A stretch of 64,000 nt of DNA. Origin: Planctomycetota bacterium (GTDB lineage: Bacteria; Planctomycetota; UBA1135; GCA-002686595). Position 1 is the stretch's first letter, and every line of letters starts with the position of its first letter. Below the pieces are notes generated by a model, which saw nothing but the letters and a program-made list of their open reading frames with translations, was not told the DNA's origin and ran no database searches. The position numbers were made by a program, and so were the translations under genes. The stretch is taken from assembly GCA_014237855.1 (NCBI GenBank), contig JABACD010000017.1, forward strand, positions 71,977-135,976, in the 5' to 3' direction. This document shows, piece by piece, positions 27,355-36,443 of this stretch.

Positions 27355-28506
27355 CTAGAGCCCCTGGCCAAAGGCCGGGCCGTCGCTCGTGGGCTTGGCT
27401 GTGGGCTCGGCTGTGGGCTCGTCTACGGGTTCGGAAACGACTTGCTCCACCTTGGGCGGCCGGGGGACCTCCTTGACCGGGGCCGTCGACGGCCCATCAT
27501 CGAGTCCCAGACCAAAGCCCTGGCCGGTGCTCCTCGCCTTGACCTCCTTGGCGGGTGCGCGCTCTTCGCGGGGTGCGCGCTCTTCGCGGGGTGCGCGCTC
27601 TTCGCGGGGTGCGCGCTCTTCGCGGGGTGCGCGCTCTTCGCGGGGTGCACGCTCTTCGCGGGGTGCACGCGTGGATCGATCACGATCACGACTTCGAGAG
27701 CCTCGACCGGGACGTCCATCACGGCCGGAGTCACGATCACGACCGTTGCGGGAGTCGTTGCCCGAGACGACTTCGCGGTCGCCATCCTGCCGACTCTCGC
27801 CACGATCATGGTCACGGTCACGGTCACGGTCACGGTCATGATCTCGGTCTCGATCTCGGTCTCGGTCTCGGCTACGGCCACGAGGATTCCCTCCACGGCC
27901 TCCACGCCTTCCTCGCTCTCGACCACCTTCACGAGATCGCGGCGGCGAGCCGTCTTCAAAGATCTCACCCATCTCGAGGAACTCGGTGGGGATCGGCTCG
28001 GAGAGATAGAGGGAGCCTCGATCGTAGAAGTTGATGCCCTGCTCCCAGGCATCCAGAGCAAACACGGTCATGACAACGTATCGGCGAGCCTGGCGACGAC
28101 CCGACTCTCGAGCCTGGCCTTCCTCTTTCGCCAGATGCAGGAACGCTCGCCGACCTGCGCGCAGACCATAACGCTCGGCCCGCTCGGCATCGCGACAACC
28201 AAGGCCAACGTAGAGCACCTCGGCAGGTTTCTCCGACTCGCCAGGGTCAACCTCGATCGAGTGTCCGTAGAGAGCCCGGATTCGGCCATCCGTGATCGAG
28301 TAGCGGACCCTGTCTCCGGTCTCGATGGCGTCGAGTAGATCGTCCTCTTCGATGGACTCTCCCAGGCGCTCGTTGAGAACCTGAACGACCTCGTAGACAT
28401 CCGCGGCACCAAAGCGGTCGAGTTCGATGTCAAACTCCTCCGGCTTGTGGCGGAGCATGTAGGCCAGGGAACGGGTGATACGCTCAATAAGGGACGGGTT
28501 CGTCAT
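27355..28506 (-). CDS. kptA: RNA 2'-phosphotransferase KptA/Tpt1 with long charged repeat tail
   Basis: A 383-residue protein from the ATG at 28506; the track to 28569 has no homology. Residues 1-185 are the Tpt1 fold: SLAYMLRHKPEEFDI with R19 and H20, GRIRALYGHS with R77 and H82, an R119/R120 region and INFYDRGSLYLSEPIP. These match the Arg-His-Arg-Arg set that moves an RNA 2'-phosphate onto NAD+. The canonical HGT of the NAD-binding part reads VGLG here. Residues ~186-383 are disordered: Arg/Gly-rich, then RD/HD dipeptides, six APREER units and a Pro/Glu end, resembling an RNA-binding or assembly tail. Such a tail is not normal for bacterial KptA. Confidence 0.82.
   Translation of the reverse strand: MTNPSLIERITRSLAYMLRHKPEEFDIELDRFGAADVYEVVQVLNERLGESIEEDDLLDAIETGDRVRYSITDGRIRALYGHSIEVDPGESEKPAEVLYVGLGCRDAERAERYGLRAGRRAFLHLAKEEGQARESGRRQARRYVVMTVFALDAWEQGINFYDRGSLYLSEPIPTEFLEMGEIFEDGSPPRSREGGRERGRRGGRGGNPRGRSRDRDRDRDRDHDRDRDRDRDHDRGESRQDGDREVVSGNDSRNGRDRDSGRDGRPGRGSRSRDRDRSTRAPREERAPREERAPREERAPREERAPREERAPREERAPAKEVKARSTGQGFGLGLDDGPSTAPVKEVPRPPKVEQVVSEPVDEPTAEPTAKPTSDGPAFGQGL
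27553..27671 (-). repeat. Tandem 18-bp coding repeat (six copies plus a partial)
   Basis: The plus-strand unit GGGTGCGCGCTCTTCGCG repeats head to tail from 27553; the last full copy and the partial one carry GCACGC instead of GCGCGC. On the coding strand each unit encodes APREER. A multiple of three keeps the frame if copies are gained or lost, so it could vary between strains. Confidence 0.9.
27801..27878 (-). repeat. Degenerate hexamer repeat encoding RD/HD dipeptides
   Basis: Runs of GGTCAC and GGTCTC hexamers, with CGATCA and GATCTC variants, encode the Arg-Asp/His-Asp stretch of the KptA tail. It is internal to the gene and in frame. Confidence 0.8.
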
Positions 28507-28669
28507 CGTTGCGAGAGTCTGCAAATTCGGGCCGGGAGTGGCGGCCTGTGGGGCTCCGAGCCCTGCCACCGGACAGAATGCCGGGGGGGCCTCAGGTTGC
28601 GTTTAGGCCCGGGATTGTAGCCACACGGCTCGCTCGCTTCTACGGGGCTCAGGGCAGGTTGGCCCCTCC

Positions 28670-28685
28670 CCCGGCATGAGCCGGG
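28670..28685 (-). terminator. Hairpin downstream of the DAACS symporter gene
   Basis: CCCGGC-ATGA-GCCGGG, a perfect six-pair stem 22 bases after the symporter stop, with a nearby GGCCCGGGCC palindrome at about 28695. There is no U-tract in the minus-strand direction, so it is only a candidate terminator. Confidence 0.35.
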
Positions 28686-28707
28686 CAATTTCGAGGCCCG
28701 GGCCGCT

Positions 28708-30276
28708 TCAGAGAGCCTCCAGGGGCTCCATCTCCCCCTCACTCTTCCCGATCACGGCGGCCCCGCAGGAGTCTGACCAGACATTGACCACCGTCCTCAT
28801 CATGTCCAGGGGGCGATCCACGGCCAGGAGCAGCGCAGCCCCTTCCAGGGGAAGATTCAGAGCCGAGAGGATGGTCAGCATCATCACCAGACCGGCCGAG
28901 GGAATACCCGCCGCGCCGACACTGGCCAGCAGGGCCATCAGGACCACGAGGGCCTGGGAGCTCAGGCTGAGCGGGTCTCCACCCAGGGTCGCGTAGTACT
29001 GGGCCAGGAAGATCACCCCGATGCACTCGTAGAGCGCCGTCCCGTCCATGTTGATCGTGGCACCCAGCGGAAGTGTGAAGGAGGTCACCTTGTTGCTGAC
29101 CTTGCCGCGCTCCTCGACCGTACGCAGGGTCACCGGCAGGGTCATACTGGAGGAGCTCGTGCTGAAGGCTGTCATCAATGCAGGCGACATGGCCCTGAAC
29201 CAGGCCACCGGCGAAATCCTGCCGACGAACTTGAGTACCAGGGGCAGGGTCAGCCCTGCGTGCAGGATCAGCGCCAGGGCCACGGTGGCCATGTAGAGCA
29301 GCAGCGCCTTGAAGGGCTCGACGCCCGTGCTCGCCACGACCTTGACCAGGAGGGCGAAGACTCCGTACGGCAGGAGCGCCAGCACACCCTCGGCCATGCG
29401 CATCATCACCTGGAAGAATGACTCGAACAGGTTTCTGATCCTGCTCGAGTGTGGCTCTGCTGTCCGGGTGATGAAGTACCCCAGCAGCAGGGCAAAGAAG
29501 ATGATCTGGAGCATGGCTCCGTTGGAGGTGAGTGCGGTGGGGACGTTGTCCGGCACCATGCGCTTCAGAATCTCGATGAAGTTCTCGCTCCTCTCACCGG
29601 CGTTGGCGCTTGGAGAGAGCCCGAGCTGGGCGCCCTCTCCGGGTCGAATCACGTTCACGAGCACCTGGCCCAGGATGATGGCCAGCAAGCTCGTGCCCAT
29701 GTAGTAGGCGAAGGTCTTGACTCCCAGACGCCGAAGATCCTTGAGCGCCCCCACGCTGGCGACACCACTGACAATTGAGCTCAAGACAAGCGGAACGATC
29801 AGCATCTTCAGGAGCGCCATGAAGATGTCGGCGGCGAAGGCAAACCAGTAGATCCCGCGAGCCCTGGGGCAGTCGGGCTCCATCCCCAGCGCAAGAGCTA
29901 CAGGCTGGGTGACCTGCTCGTCGCTAGCAAGCACCAGCCAGAGCACCTGCCCATTGACGGCCTGCGCTTGCGCGTCGACAAAGTCCGCGGGGGTCCGCAG
30001 GGCAATGGTGCGCTCTCCGCCTCCTTCACCCCCTTCATCAGCCGCGCCGCCGGAAGCACTCTTACCGCGATCAACGATCAGCCGGTCGTAGACCCGACCG
30101 ACCTCCAGCTTTGACTTGGCCGATGGGCCCTCGACGCTGACCAGTTCGATCCCTGTCTGGTCAGTGGCCTTCCAGGTCGATCCGCTCCAGGCTGGTGCCT
30201 CGAGCTTCCATTGCATGATGAGGCCGACGATCAGACCGCCGGCCATCCAGAGCAGAACCTTCCAGTGCGCTTGCAT
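28708..30276 (-). CDS. Dicarboxylate/amino acid:cation (DAACS) symporter with PDZ-like insert
   Basis: A 522-residue membrane protein. The transport core is clear: the serine-rich loop AFSTSSSSMTLPV, NMDGTALYECIGVIFLAQ and GIPSAGLVMMLTIL are GltP/Glt(Ph) signatures for sodium- or proton-coupled uptake of glutamate, aspartate or C4 acids. Between the first helix (to about residue 22) and the second (from about 142) lies an insert of ~115 residues. It reads GIELVSVEGPSAKSKLEVG, then TPADFVDAQAQAVNGQVLW, a PDZ-like pattern with a Gly/Glu-rich loop. The normal family has only a short connection there. Substrate cannot be fixed. Confidence 0.85.
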   Translation of the reverse strand: MQAHWKVLLWMAGGLIVGLIMQWKLEAPAWSGSTWKATDQTGIELVSVEGPSAKSKLEVGRVYDRLIVDRGKSASGGAADEGGEGGGERTIALRTPADFVDAQAQAVNGQVLWLVLASDEQVTQPVALALGMEPDCPRARGIYWFAFAADIFMALLKMLIVPLVLSSIVSGVASVGALKDLRRLGVKTFAYYMGTSLLAIILGQVLVNVIRPGEGAQLGLSPSANAGERSENFIEILKRMVPDNVPTALTSNGAMLQIIFFALLLGYFITRTAEPHSSRIRNLFESFFQVMMRMAEGVLALLPYGVFALLVKVVASTGVEPFKALLLYMATVALALILHAGLTLPLVLKFVGRISPVAWFRAMSPALMTAFSTSSSSMTLPVTLRTVEERGKVSNKVTSFTLPLGATINMDGTALYECIGVIFLAQYYATLGGDPLSLSSQALVVLMALLASVGAAGIPSAGLVMMLTILSALNLPLEGAALLLAVDRPLDMMRTVVNVWSDSCGAAVIGKSEGEMEPLEAL

Positions 30277-30442
30277 GCGAGGAGCTTACCCCACAGGGCC
30301 CCCCAATCGAAAAGCTGGTCTCGATCTGACCGTAGAGCCGCCTCCAAGGCCATCGCTACTGGCCGGGTGAAATAGAAGGGCGGCCGAGCTCAATGAGACT
30401 CGACCACCCTCCAGCTTCTTCGATTGCTGTACTGTCTTTGCC

Positions 30443-30898
30443 CTAGGCGCCCCTGCAAGAGCCCCAGGAGCCAGAGCCGAATTCGAGATTATCGACGCAT
30501 CCGGCCCGCCCTCGGCCAGGATTCACATCCATGCTGGCGCTCAGCCTGAGAGGATCCGGCGCGCTCGTCTTGGACTCGACTTCCGAAGCCTCACCGCCAG
30601 GCCCAGCGAGCGAGGGCTTCAGCTCTCCGCCCTCTACTTGATCTCGAGAGCTCTCCCGTTTGAAACCGATTGCCACGAGCTCCTCGAAGAACGCCTCGTC
30701 ACCACGAACCTCTACCTTCAGCTCCTCGCCACTCTCCCTGTCGACCCAGAGGAATGATGCGCTCGATCTCAGCGAAGGGCTGATCGGGTGGCTGCTGGTC
30801 TCTCCACACGATCCCTGGCCGCGTACCGAAAGATTTGGATTTTCGTCCCCCTCGTACCTTGCTTGCTCTTCTCTTGGCTTGTTGCTCTCTTCACTCAT
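30443..30898 (-). CDS. Small hypothetical protein
   Basis: A 151-residue frame that I do not recognise. In its favour are an AAGGAG ribosome site at 30909-30914, ten bases before the ATG, and a protein-like middle (FLWVDRESGEELKVEVRG, FFEELVAIGFKRE). There is no signal peptide or membrane segment; Cys residues lie near both ends and the rest is low-complexity Ser/Glu/Gly. It sits alone between the symporter and phosphodiesterase genes, with long spacers on both sides. Confidence 0.5.
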   Translation of the reverse strand: MSEESNKPREEQARYEGDENPNLSVRGQGSCGETSSHPISPSLRSSASFLWVDRESGEELKVEVRGDEAFFEELVAIGFKRESSRDQVEGGELKPSLAGPGGEASEVESKTSAPDPLRLSASMDVNPGRGRAGCVDNLEFGSGSWGSCRGA

Positions 30899-31374
30899 TG
30901 CAGGATAACTCCTTACTGTTGGAAGCTTGTTCGGTACCGCTGGTCGCAGGTTTCAATCAATCCTCCACCAATTCGACCTTTTCGATTCTCGAACTCTCCC
31001 TGGCCTCCAGCTACTTCCTGGAGGGCTGCACTCTGAAAGACTCCCAGAGGTGCTGCTTTTGACGATTGATTCGAGAAAACTTCCACTAACTGGAGAAAAC
31101 CCCGTGGACGGCCCTCTCCGTAGGGGTGTGTGCCTGCCCAGCCGCTGGGTGTTCACCGCGCAGGCTCGACCTTGCCTCGGCCTCACACCGCCTGGCCAGG
31201 GATAAAGATCAGACAGGTGAAAACCGCGTGAGCGTGGGCACACTCCTGGCTTCAGGCCTGGCCTGTGATTGCCAGCCACGGGTAGATCCTTCCACTGGGT
31301 CCCACACGACAGGAGAGCGATGCCCTCCCCGAGCCCCACCGGTCAGTGAAGAATCACAGTGGCAGTCCCACTCG
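30899..31374. other. Non-coding region with nested inverted repeats (476 bp)
   Basis: No credible protein or tRNA. It contains CCTCCAG-CTACTTC-CTGGAGG (31004-31024), and a nested structure at 31132-31165 where GCCTGC/GCAGGC enclose CCCAG-CCG-CTGGG. It is locally more AT-rich near 31060-31105. It may hold the leader of the small minus-strand gene or an unrecognised structured RNA. Confidence 0.35.
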
Positions 31375-33819
31375 TTACTGCACCTCGAGAGGTTTGAGGT
31401 CCATGGCCGCCGGACTCTCCTGACCGAGCAGACCAAGTGTCGTGGGTGCGATGTGCAGCAGATGCACTCCCTCCTCGGGCAGCTTCACCTTGCGGTTGCA
31501 GAGGAACATGCCCGCCACATGCTTGGGAGCTACCGAGACATGCCCACCGGACCAGTTGGCGTCATTGGGTTCGAAGATCTCGCCAGCGATGACCTCACCA
31601 GAAGCATCCTTGTCGAGATCCGTGCCGCCTGAGGTCGTTCCCCAGGAGACGCGATAGTACGGTCGGAAGCCGACCATCAGGTCTCCCTCTCGGTCCCGGT
31701 ACGGACCATGATGGACGTCATCGATGAAGGTCACCTCTTCGACCACAGGGATGTTCGCCCCGCCCCGGTTGTCCGTCAGACCGCCCAGCTTCTGGGCAAT
31801 CTCCTCCAGTACTGCGCGTGAATCTGCCGGCTCAACGATCCCATCAGCTTCACGCCCCTTCAGGTTGAGGTAGATCATTCCAAGTCCCATGGCGTAGGCC
31901 TGAGTCTCGGTCCAGTCCACGAACATCAGAGCTGCATTCATCCGTGTACTGGGGAGTCCATCCTTGACCTTCAAGTAGCCGTTCTCTGCCAGCCAGTTGT
32001 TCAGGTGCACCTGATGGCGGAAGCTCTGGAAGCCATGGTCGGCACAGACCAGCAAGGTGTCATCTTGCTCCAGGTACTCGTCGCGTACCCAGCCAATGAT
32101 CCGGTCGATCTGTTCATAGATCACGGGGATCGTCTCGCGAAGCTCGATCTCCTGACCGAAGAAGGTCACCTTCTGGGAGGCCTTGGCCTCGTCATAGAGC
32201 GGGTGCTCGGGGTCGTAGTACTGATAGCACATGTGCTGCACCCTGTCAGGCGTACTGAAAACAGACATCAGCACATCGAAGTTACCTTCATCCAGGGCTG
32301 CCCGCGTGATCTCCTCGCGCCACTTCATGGTGAACTCGATGTCCTGGAGCATGGTCTCCACATCGATCACCTTGTCCTTGAAGGGCATGGTCAGACAGGC
32401 CCAGCCAAATGTCTCGAAGGGCCCGCCGATCCCTGCCGAGAGCTCAACAGAAAAGTCCGAAGGCTGACTGACCGGCTGCCAGAACTGCGGGTTTGCCGGA
32501 TCGATGTCCAGCGTGTTGACGAAGAGGGTGAAGGTCTCGTCGTTATTGATGATCTTGGTGCGAGTAACAGCGTGAGCCTTGATCAGAGGGTTGAGCTCAA
32601 AGGCAATGCGGTACCAGTCTGACCAGACACCGTCCTTCAGTTCCTGCGCCTGGCCATCGATGGTCACCCGCGCACCACCGGGCATCTTCTCGATGATCAC
32701 TGGAACGGTGACCCTGGCCCCCAGATCAAGAATCCCTTCAAGCTCCTTCTTTCTATCTCGCAGCTTGGAGCCTTCCTTCCAGCCCGTCCCGCTGGAAGGC
32801 TTCAATCGCTCCTCGAGTTCAGCAATCTCCTGCTCGAGCTTGGGGATCTCGTAGAAGTTCTCCGGCCCGTAGAGGGAGCACTCGATCCGGTCGTTCCGCC
32901 AGTTGGGTACGCGGAAGATCGTGCCCGCAGTGGGCGACGAGCGCCCAACCGGCTCCTTGTCGATCTCGTCCTCGCTGGTCGTGTACACGAACCACTGGCC
33001 ATTGTCACCGCGACAGTCCGGCAAGCCGAGGCCACCCAGGACCTTGGCTCCCTCGGGGACCTCCTTGTCCCAGGCCATGGCAGCATCGAGAACCACTACC
33101 TTGGACCCAGCTCGTGCTGCATGATCCCAGAAAGCATCGACCTCGACCGGGTTTCCGACGATGCCCGGAATCGATTCGGGCACGTACTCCTTGGCGCTAC
33201 GTGCACCGTAGGATCCCACACCTCCCAGGATCAGGGCCAGGAAGAGAGAGAGACCCAATTTCAGCCTCAGGAGAACCTTGAAGGCAAAGAGGAAGATCAG
33301 GAAGACGGCCAGGCCGACGATGGCCATCAGCGCACTGGAATTGTAGCTCGAGAGAAAGCTGATCAGCGTTCCCGTGTCCAGATCGGCCACGTCTCGCTCG
33401 ACGGTCTTCTGGTGCCCGATTGCTGGTACGGGTGAACCGTTGGACTTGACCACCTCACCGTCTCGAACCAGGTCCCGCTTGACGAAACCGGGGACCCCGG
33501 TCTTCGAGGGGTTCTGACCCGTATTCAGGGCCGCCCAGGCCACCGGTGACTCCGCCGAGTAGGTCGTGCCGAGGGGCTCGAAGGTACCCTCCTGAGCCAG
33601 CGCCTGGAGATTCGGCATGCGCCCCTCTGCCGCTAACCTGGCAGCCGTGCGATAGTCCCCGCCGTCAAAGCCGAGTACAAGGACACGCCCGTCGGGAGCT
33701 GCGGACGAGGTCGATGAGGGGATCGGAGCCTTCACCGTCATCGAGCTGATGCCGAGCAGAGCAGCGACGAGCAGGGCGAGAGGAGTCAGGCGGCGAGTGG
33801 CCGAGAGGAATTGGAGCAT
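31375..33819 (-). CDS. Membrane-associated alkaline-phosphatase-superfamily phosphodiesterase
   Basis: About 814 residues from the ATG at 33819, which opens a signal/anchor sequence (MLQFLSATRRLTPLALLVA); the frame extends to 33861. VLVLGFDGGDYR, GRMPNLQALAQEG and VAWAALNTGQNPSKTGVPGF are the start of a type I phosphodiesterase/nucleotide pyrophosphatase fold. LLVCADHGFQSFRH supplies late metal ligands. Two more hydrophobic helices at about 180-235 (IVGLAVFLIFLFAFKVLL) interrupt the fold, so the enzyme is membrane anchored. Similar Planctomycetota proteins are annotated as alkaline phosphatase family. Substrate unknown. Confidence 0.8.
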   Translation of the reverse strand: MLQFLSATRRLTPLALLVAALLGISSMTVKAPIPSSTSSAAPDGRVLVLGFDGGDYRTAARLAAEGRMPNLQALAQEGTFEPLGTTYSAESPVAWAALNTGQNPSKTGVPGFVKRDLVRDGEVVKSNGSPVPAIGHQKTVERDVADLDTGTLISFLSSYNSSALMAIVGLAVFLIFLFAFKVLLRLKLGLSLFLALILGGVGSYGARSAKEYVPESIPGIVGNPVEVDAFWDHAARAGSKVVVLDAAMAWDKEVPEGAKVLGGLGLPDCRGDNGQWFVYTTSEDEIDKEPVGRSSPTAGTIFRVPNWRNDRIECSLYGPENFYEIPKLEQEIAELEERLKPSSGTGWKEGSKLRDRKKELEGILDLGARVTVPVIIEKMPGGARVTIDGQAQELKDGVWSDWYRIAFELNPLIKAHAVTRTKIINNDETFTLFVNTLDIDPANPQFWQPVSQPSDFSVELSAGIGGPFETFGWACLTMPFKDKVIDVETMLQDIEFTMKWREEITRAALDEGNFDVLMSVFSTPDRVQHMCYQYYDPEHPLYDEAKASQKVTFFGQEIELRETIPVIYEQIDRIIGWVRDEYLEQDDTLLVCADHGFQSFRHQVHLNNWLAENGYLKVKDGLPSTRMNAALMFVDWTETQAYAMGLGMIYLNLKGREADGIVEPADSRAVLEEIAQKLGGLTDNRGGANIPVVEEVTFIDDVHHGPYRDREGDLMVGFRPYYRVSWGTTSGGTDLDKDASGEVIAGEIFEPNDANWSGGHVSVAPKHVAGMFLCNRKVKLPEEGVHLLHIAPTTLGLLGQESPAAMDLKPLEVQ

Positions 33820-33942
33820 CGTGATCAGTGCTTCCCCGATGTTCTGCGCCGGGGGTACCATGCCGTCTCAGCCCATGAGAGCGAGAGGGCAAGGAATCTA
33901 GATGGAAGTAGAGAGGAACCCAAACGAAGGCCAGAGCCTATC

Positions 33943-33947
33943 AGGAG
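33943..33947 (+). promoter_or_regulatory. Ribosome-binding site that sets the start at 33953
   Basis: AGGAG five bases before the ATG at 33953. The earlier in-frame ATG at 33902 has no such site, so the later start is preferred. Confidence 0.6.
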
Positions 33948-33952
33948 CCGCA

Positions 33953-35053
33953 ATGAGCGACTACGGGCTCGGTGGCCGACTGATAGCCAGACGGCAGGAA
34001 AATGCTGTGATCTCGACATTGTCCGCCGATCGGCGAGGTCGTGGGACGGTCGCAATCCTGGGAGGCCTGGCAGTTCTGGCCTTGATCTTCTGGATCCTCA
34101 CTCGCTCCGATGGCGAAGGCGCAGCGAGCGAGGCCATCAGCCCTGAGATCGCCCTGAGAGGCCCCTCTGAAGTCGTGGAGCGCAACAACGGAGCCAGTGA
34201 GGTCACCCCGAGGCCCCGGACCGAGGAGCCACCTCCTGGCGAGCCTCGACGAGGTGCTCAGCCCAGCTTCAAGGGCCGGGGCTCCGTCCGGGGACTGGTG
34301 ACCGCGGCCAAGGGCTCGAAGCTCCCGGAGAGCTTCACTCTCAACGTGGGCCCCAGCGACTCCCTCTTCGGTCGCGAGTTCGCCGAGTCACGTGCAACCG
34401 AACTCACAGCGCCAGAGTTCGAGATCAGTGACCTTCCCATGGGCGGCTATGACGTTTGGGTCAAGGCCAGCGGAATGAACTCGCGCCGCTACCCTGTCCT
34501 GCTCAGCCAGAGCGCCTCGAGCCCTTACCTGGTCTTGAGGGTCTCACCGACCGGCTTCATCGACGGGTTCGTGATGAACAAGGACGGACGTCCGGCCCAG
34601 GATCTGCAGGTCACCCTGCAGGCGATGTTCGGCGATGAGCGGCTGGAGACTCTCACTCGCGGCGACGGGTTCTACACGATCACGGACGTGCCGGATGGCG
34701 AGTACAAGATCAGCTTCGGTCCCCTGAATGAGCCACTGGTTCCTGCCCGGGAACTGATCTTCCAGGCCCCCTCCATGCGCTTCCCGAAGATCGAGCTCCC
34801 CCCCACCGTTGACATCCTGATCCACACGACCGACCGCGAGGGTCATGCCACGGGTGATGTGACGATCAACGGCTTTGGAAGGCCGTCCGGCCAGCTGGAA
34901 GTGGTCACTGACTTCGGTGGACTTGGCTGGGTTCGCAACCTGCCTCCCGGACGCTATCGAGTGGCGGCCCGCAATGGGGACGGGCTCAAGGCCAGGATCA
35001 CCCTCGAGGTGAAGGACCAGATGGGCCAGGAATTCTGGATCGCCATCCGCTGA
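33953..35053 (+). CDS. Single-pass membrane protein with carboxypeptidase-regulatory-like domains
   Basis: A 366-residue protein. A cytoplasmic basic segment leads into one transmembrane helix (VAILGGLAVLALIFWIL), so it is anchored with the bulk outside. The extracytoplasmic part has beta-sandwich repeats of the carboxypeptidase-regulatory/CarboxypepD_reg type (GFIDGFVMNKDGRPAQDLQV, YTITDVPDGEYKISFG, GWVRNLPPGRYRVAARNGDG). No catalytic residues. Such domains are frequent in planctomycete surface proteins and are thought to mediate binding. The MATE gene follows by 11 bases, so the two may be cotranscribed. Confidence 0.75.
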   Translation: MSDYGLGGRLIARRQENAVISTLSADRRGRGTVAILGGLAVLALIFWILTRSDGEGAASEAISPEIALRGPSEVVERNNGASEVTPRPRTEEPPPGEPRRGAQPSFKGRGSVRGLVTAAKGSKLPESFTLNVGPSDSLFGREFAESRATELTAPEFEISDLPMGGYDVWVKASGMNSRRYPVLLSQSASSPYLVLRVSPTGFIDGFVMNKDGRPAQDLQVTLQAMFGDERLETLTRGDGFYTITDVPDGEYKISFGPLNEPLVPARELIFQAPSMRFPKIELPPTVDILIHTTDREGHATGDVTINGFGRPSGQLEVVTDFGGLGWVRNLPPGRYRVAARNGDGLKARITLEVKDQMGQEFWIAIR

Positions 35054-35064
35054 AGCGGACCTGC

Positions 35065-36411
35065 GTGAAGACCTCCCTCGATACCGGTCTGCGGGGAATC
35101 GTACAGCTCGCGTGGCCCACGGTGCTCTCGTGCGTCATCGGAAACGGCTTCCGCATCAATGACCAGTTCTGGGTGCAGGGCCTCGGTCCGGAGGCCCAGG
35201 CAGCGATTGGTTCCAGCACCGTCGTTGTCATCCTGAACTTCGCGCTCATCTTCGTGGCCATCGGTGGCTCCGTGCCCCTCGTGGCGCGTGCGACCGGAGC
35301 TCAAGACAACCAGCAACGCGATGATGTGATCCGTCACACCGCCCTGATTGCCAGCTGTATTGCGCTATTTCTGACCATCTTCGGCTGGTTACTGACTCCA
35401 CTGATCACCCGTGCATTCAACGTCGAGCCAGGGGTCGCGCCGTTGATGTCGGAATATGTGAGAACGATCTACCTGTGCAGCCTGCCGCTGGTCTTCGCTC
35501 CACTGGTGGACAACTTCCTCATCTCCATGGGCAATACACGCCTGCCGATGTGGCTGCAGTGCTTTGCCGTGGTCAGCAATCTGGCTCTCAATCCCCTGTT
35601 CATCTATGGCTGGGGCGACTGGCAGGGAATGGGAATCGCCGGTGCTGCGCTGGCCACCGGACTCTCTCGGGGTGGCGCGGCCACACTCGGGATCTTCGTG
35701 CTCATGAAGACCTACAAGATCTCACTCTTCAAGTTCTTCAGGCCACGTGCTCAACAGGTCCTCAAGATCCTCAGGCTCGGCACCCCGACCGCACTCTCGA
35801 TTGCCGTCTACGCTGGAGTCTACTTCGCGCTCTTCGCGCTGGTCATCGGTGAACTCGGTCGAGATGTGGGTGCGGGCTTCAGCATCGGCTTCAACGTCTT
35901 CGAGAGCGTCAGCTACCCCTTCTTCCTGGGAATAGCCGTTGCCGGAGCCTCCCTGGTCGGCCGCTGCCTGGGCGCGAACCAGCAAGACTCGGCCTGGAGG
36001 GCGGTGGTCATCGTCAGGCGCATCGGACGAGTCGTCGGCCTCTGTTTTGCGCTGACCTTCTGGTTCGGTGCTCCCTGGATAGCTCCCTGGTTCACCGACG
36101 ACCCGGGTGTTCTGGCCGAGACCTTGAGCTACGTGAGCATTCTCGGTTGGTCCCAGCTGCTCGTCAGCGAGGAGGCCATCAACGAGAGGGTGCTCCTGGG
36201 AGCCGGACATCCCAAGGCTATTTTCTGGATCAGCACCCTGGGCAACGGCCTGCGTATCCCCCTGGCACTGCTGGCGGCCACCTACCTGGGCTACGGTGCG
36301 ATCGGCGTCTGGTGGGTCATCAACATCACGACCCTCCTCAAGGGAGGCCTCTTCTTCCTCGAGGTCCAGCGAGGCTACTGGGTCAGACCGATCGGAGCAC
36401 AGCGCGTCTAG
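35065..36411 (+). CDS. MATE family efflux transporter
   Basis: 448 residues from a GTG start. Twelve hydrophobic helices in two homologous halves; the first begins IVQLAWPTVLSCVIGN, and the second half repeats the pattern at GTPTALSIAVYAGVYF. LPLVFAPLVDNFLISMGNTR and NPLFIYGWGDWQGMGIAGAA are typical of MATE/NorM exporters, which expel cationic compounds using sodium or protons. It lies just after the membrane-anchored carboxypeptidase-regulatory protein. Substrate is not predictable. Confidence 0.88.
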   Translation: MKTSLDTGLRGIVQLAWPTVLSCVIGNGFRINDQFWVQGLGPEAQAAIGSSTVVVILNFALIFVAIGGSVPLVARATGAQDNQQRDDVIRHTALIASCIALFLTIFGWLLTPLITRAFNVEPGVAPLMSEYVRTIYLCSLPLVFAPLVDNFLISMGNTRLPMWLQCFAVVSNLALNPLFIYGWGDWQGMGIAGAALATGLSRGGAATLGIFVLMKTYKISLFKFFRPRAQQVLKILRLGTPTALSIAVYAGVYFALFALVIGELGRDVGAGFSIGFNVFESVSYPFFLGIAVAGASLVGRCLGANQQDSAWRAVVIVRRIGRVVGLCFALTFWFGAPWIAPWFTDDPGVLAETLSYVSILGWSQLLVSEEAINERVLLGAGHPKAIFWISTLGNGLRIPLALLAATYLGYGAIGVWWVINITTLLKGGLFFLEVQRGYWVRPIGAQRV

Positions 36412-36440
36412 GCAGGCGCGAGAGCTGCCTCCTCGAGGAG
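36410..36440. terminator. Paired inverted repeats between convergent genes
   Basis: AGGCAG-GCGCGAGAG-CTGCCT (36410-36430) runs into CTCCTCGAGGAG (36429-36440). It lies between the MATE gene and the convergent PLP enzyme gene and could act in both directions, though no U-tract is present. Confidence 0.35.
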
Positions 36441-36443
36441 TTG

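Noticed and set aside
27553..27878. CRISPR array or non-coding tandem repeat
   Set aside because: Repeats are contiguous with no spacers, are in frame, and encode the KptA tail.
30953..31339. 128-codon minus-strand frame in the intergenic region
   Set aside because: Composition is unlike protein (Gly/Arg/Pro/Ser without structure) and there is no ribosome site.
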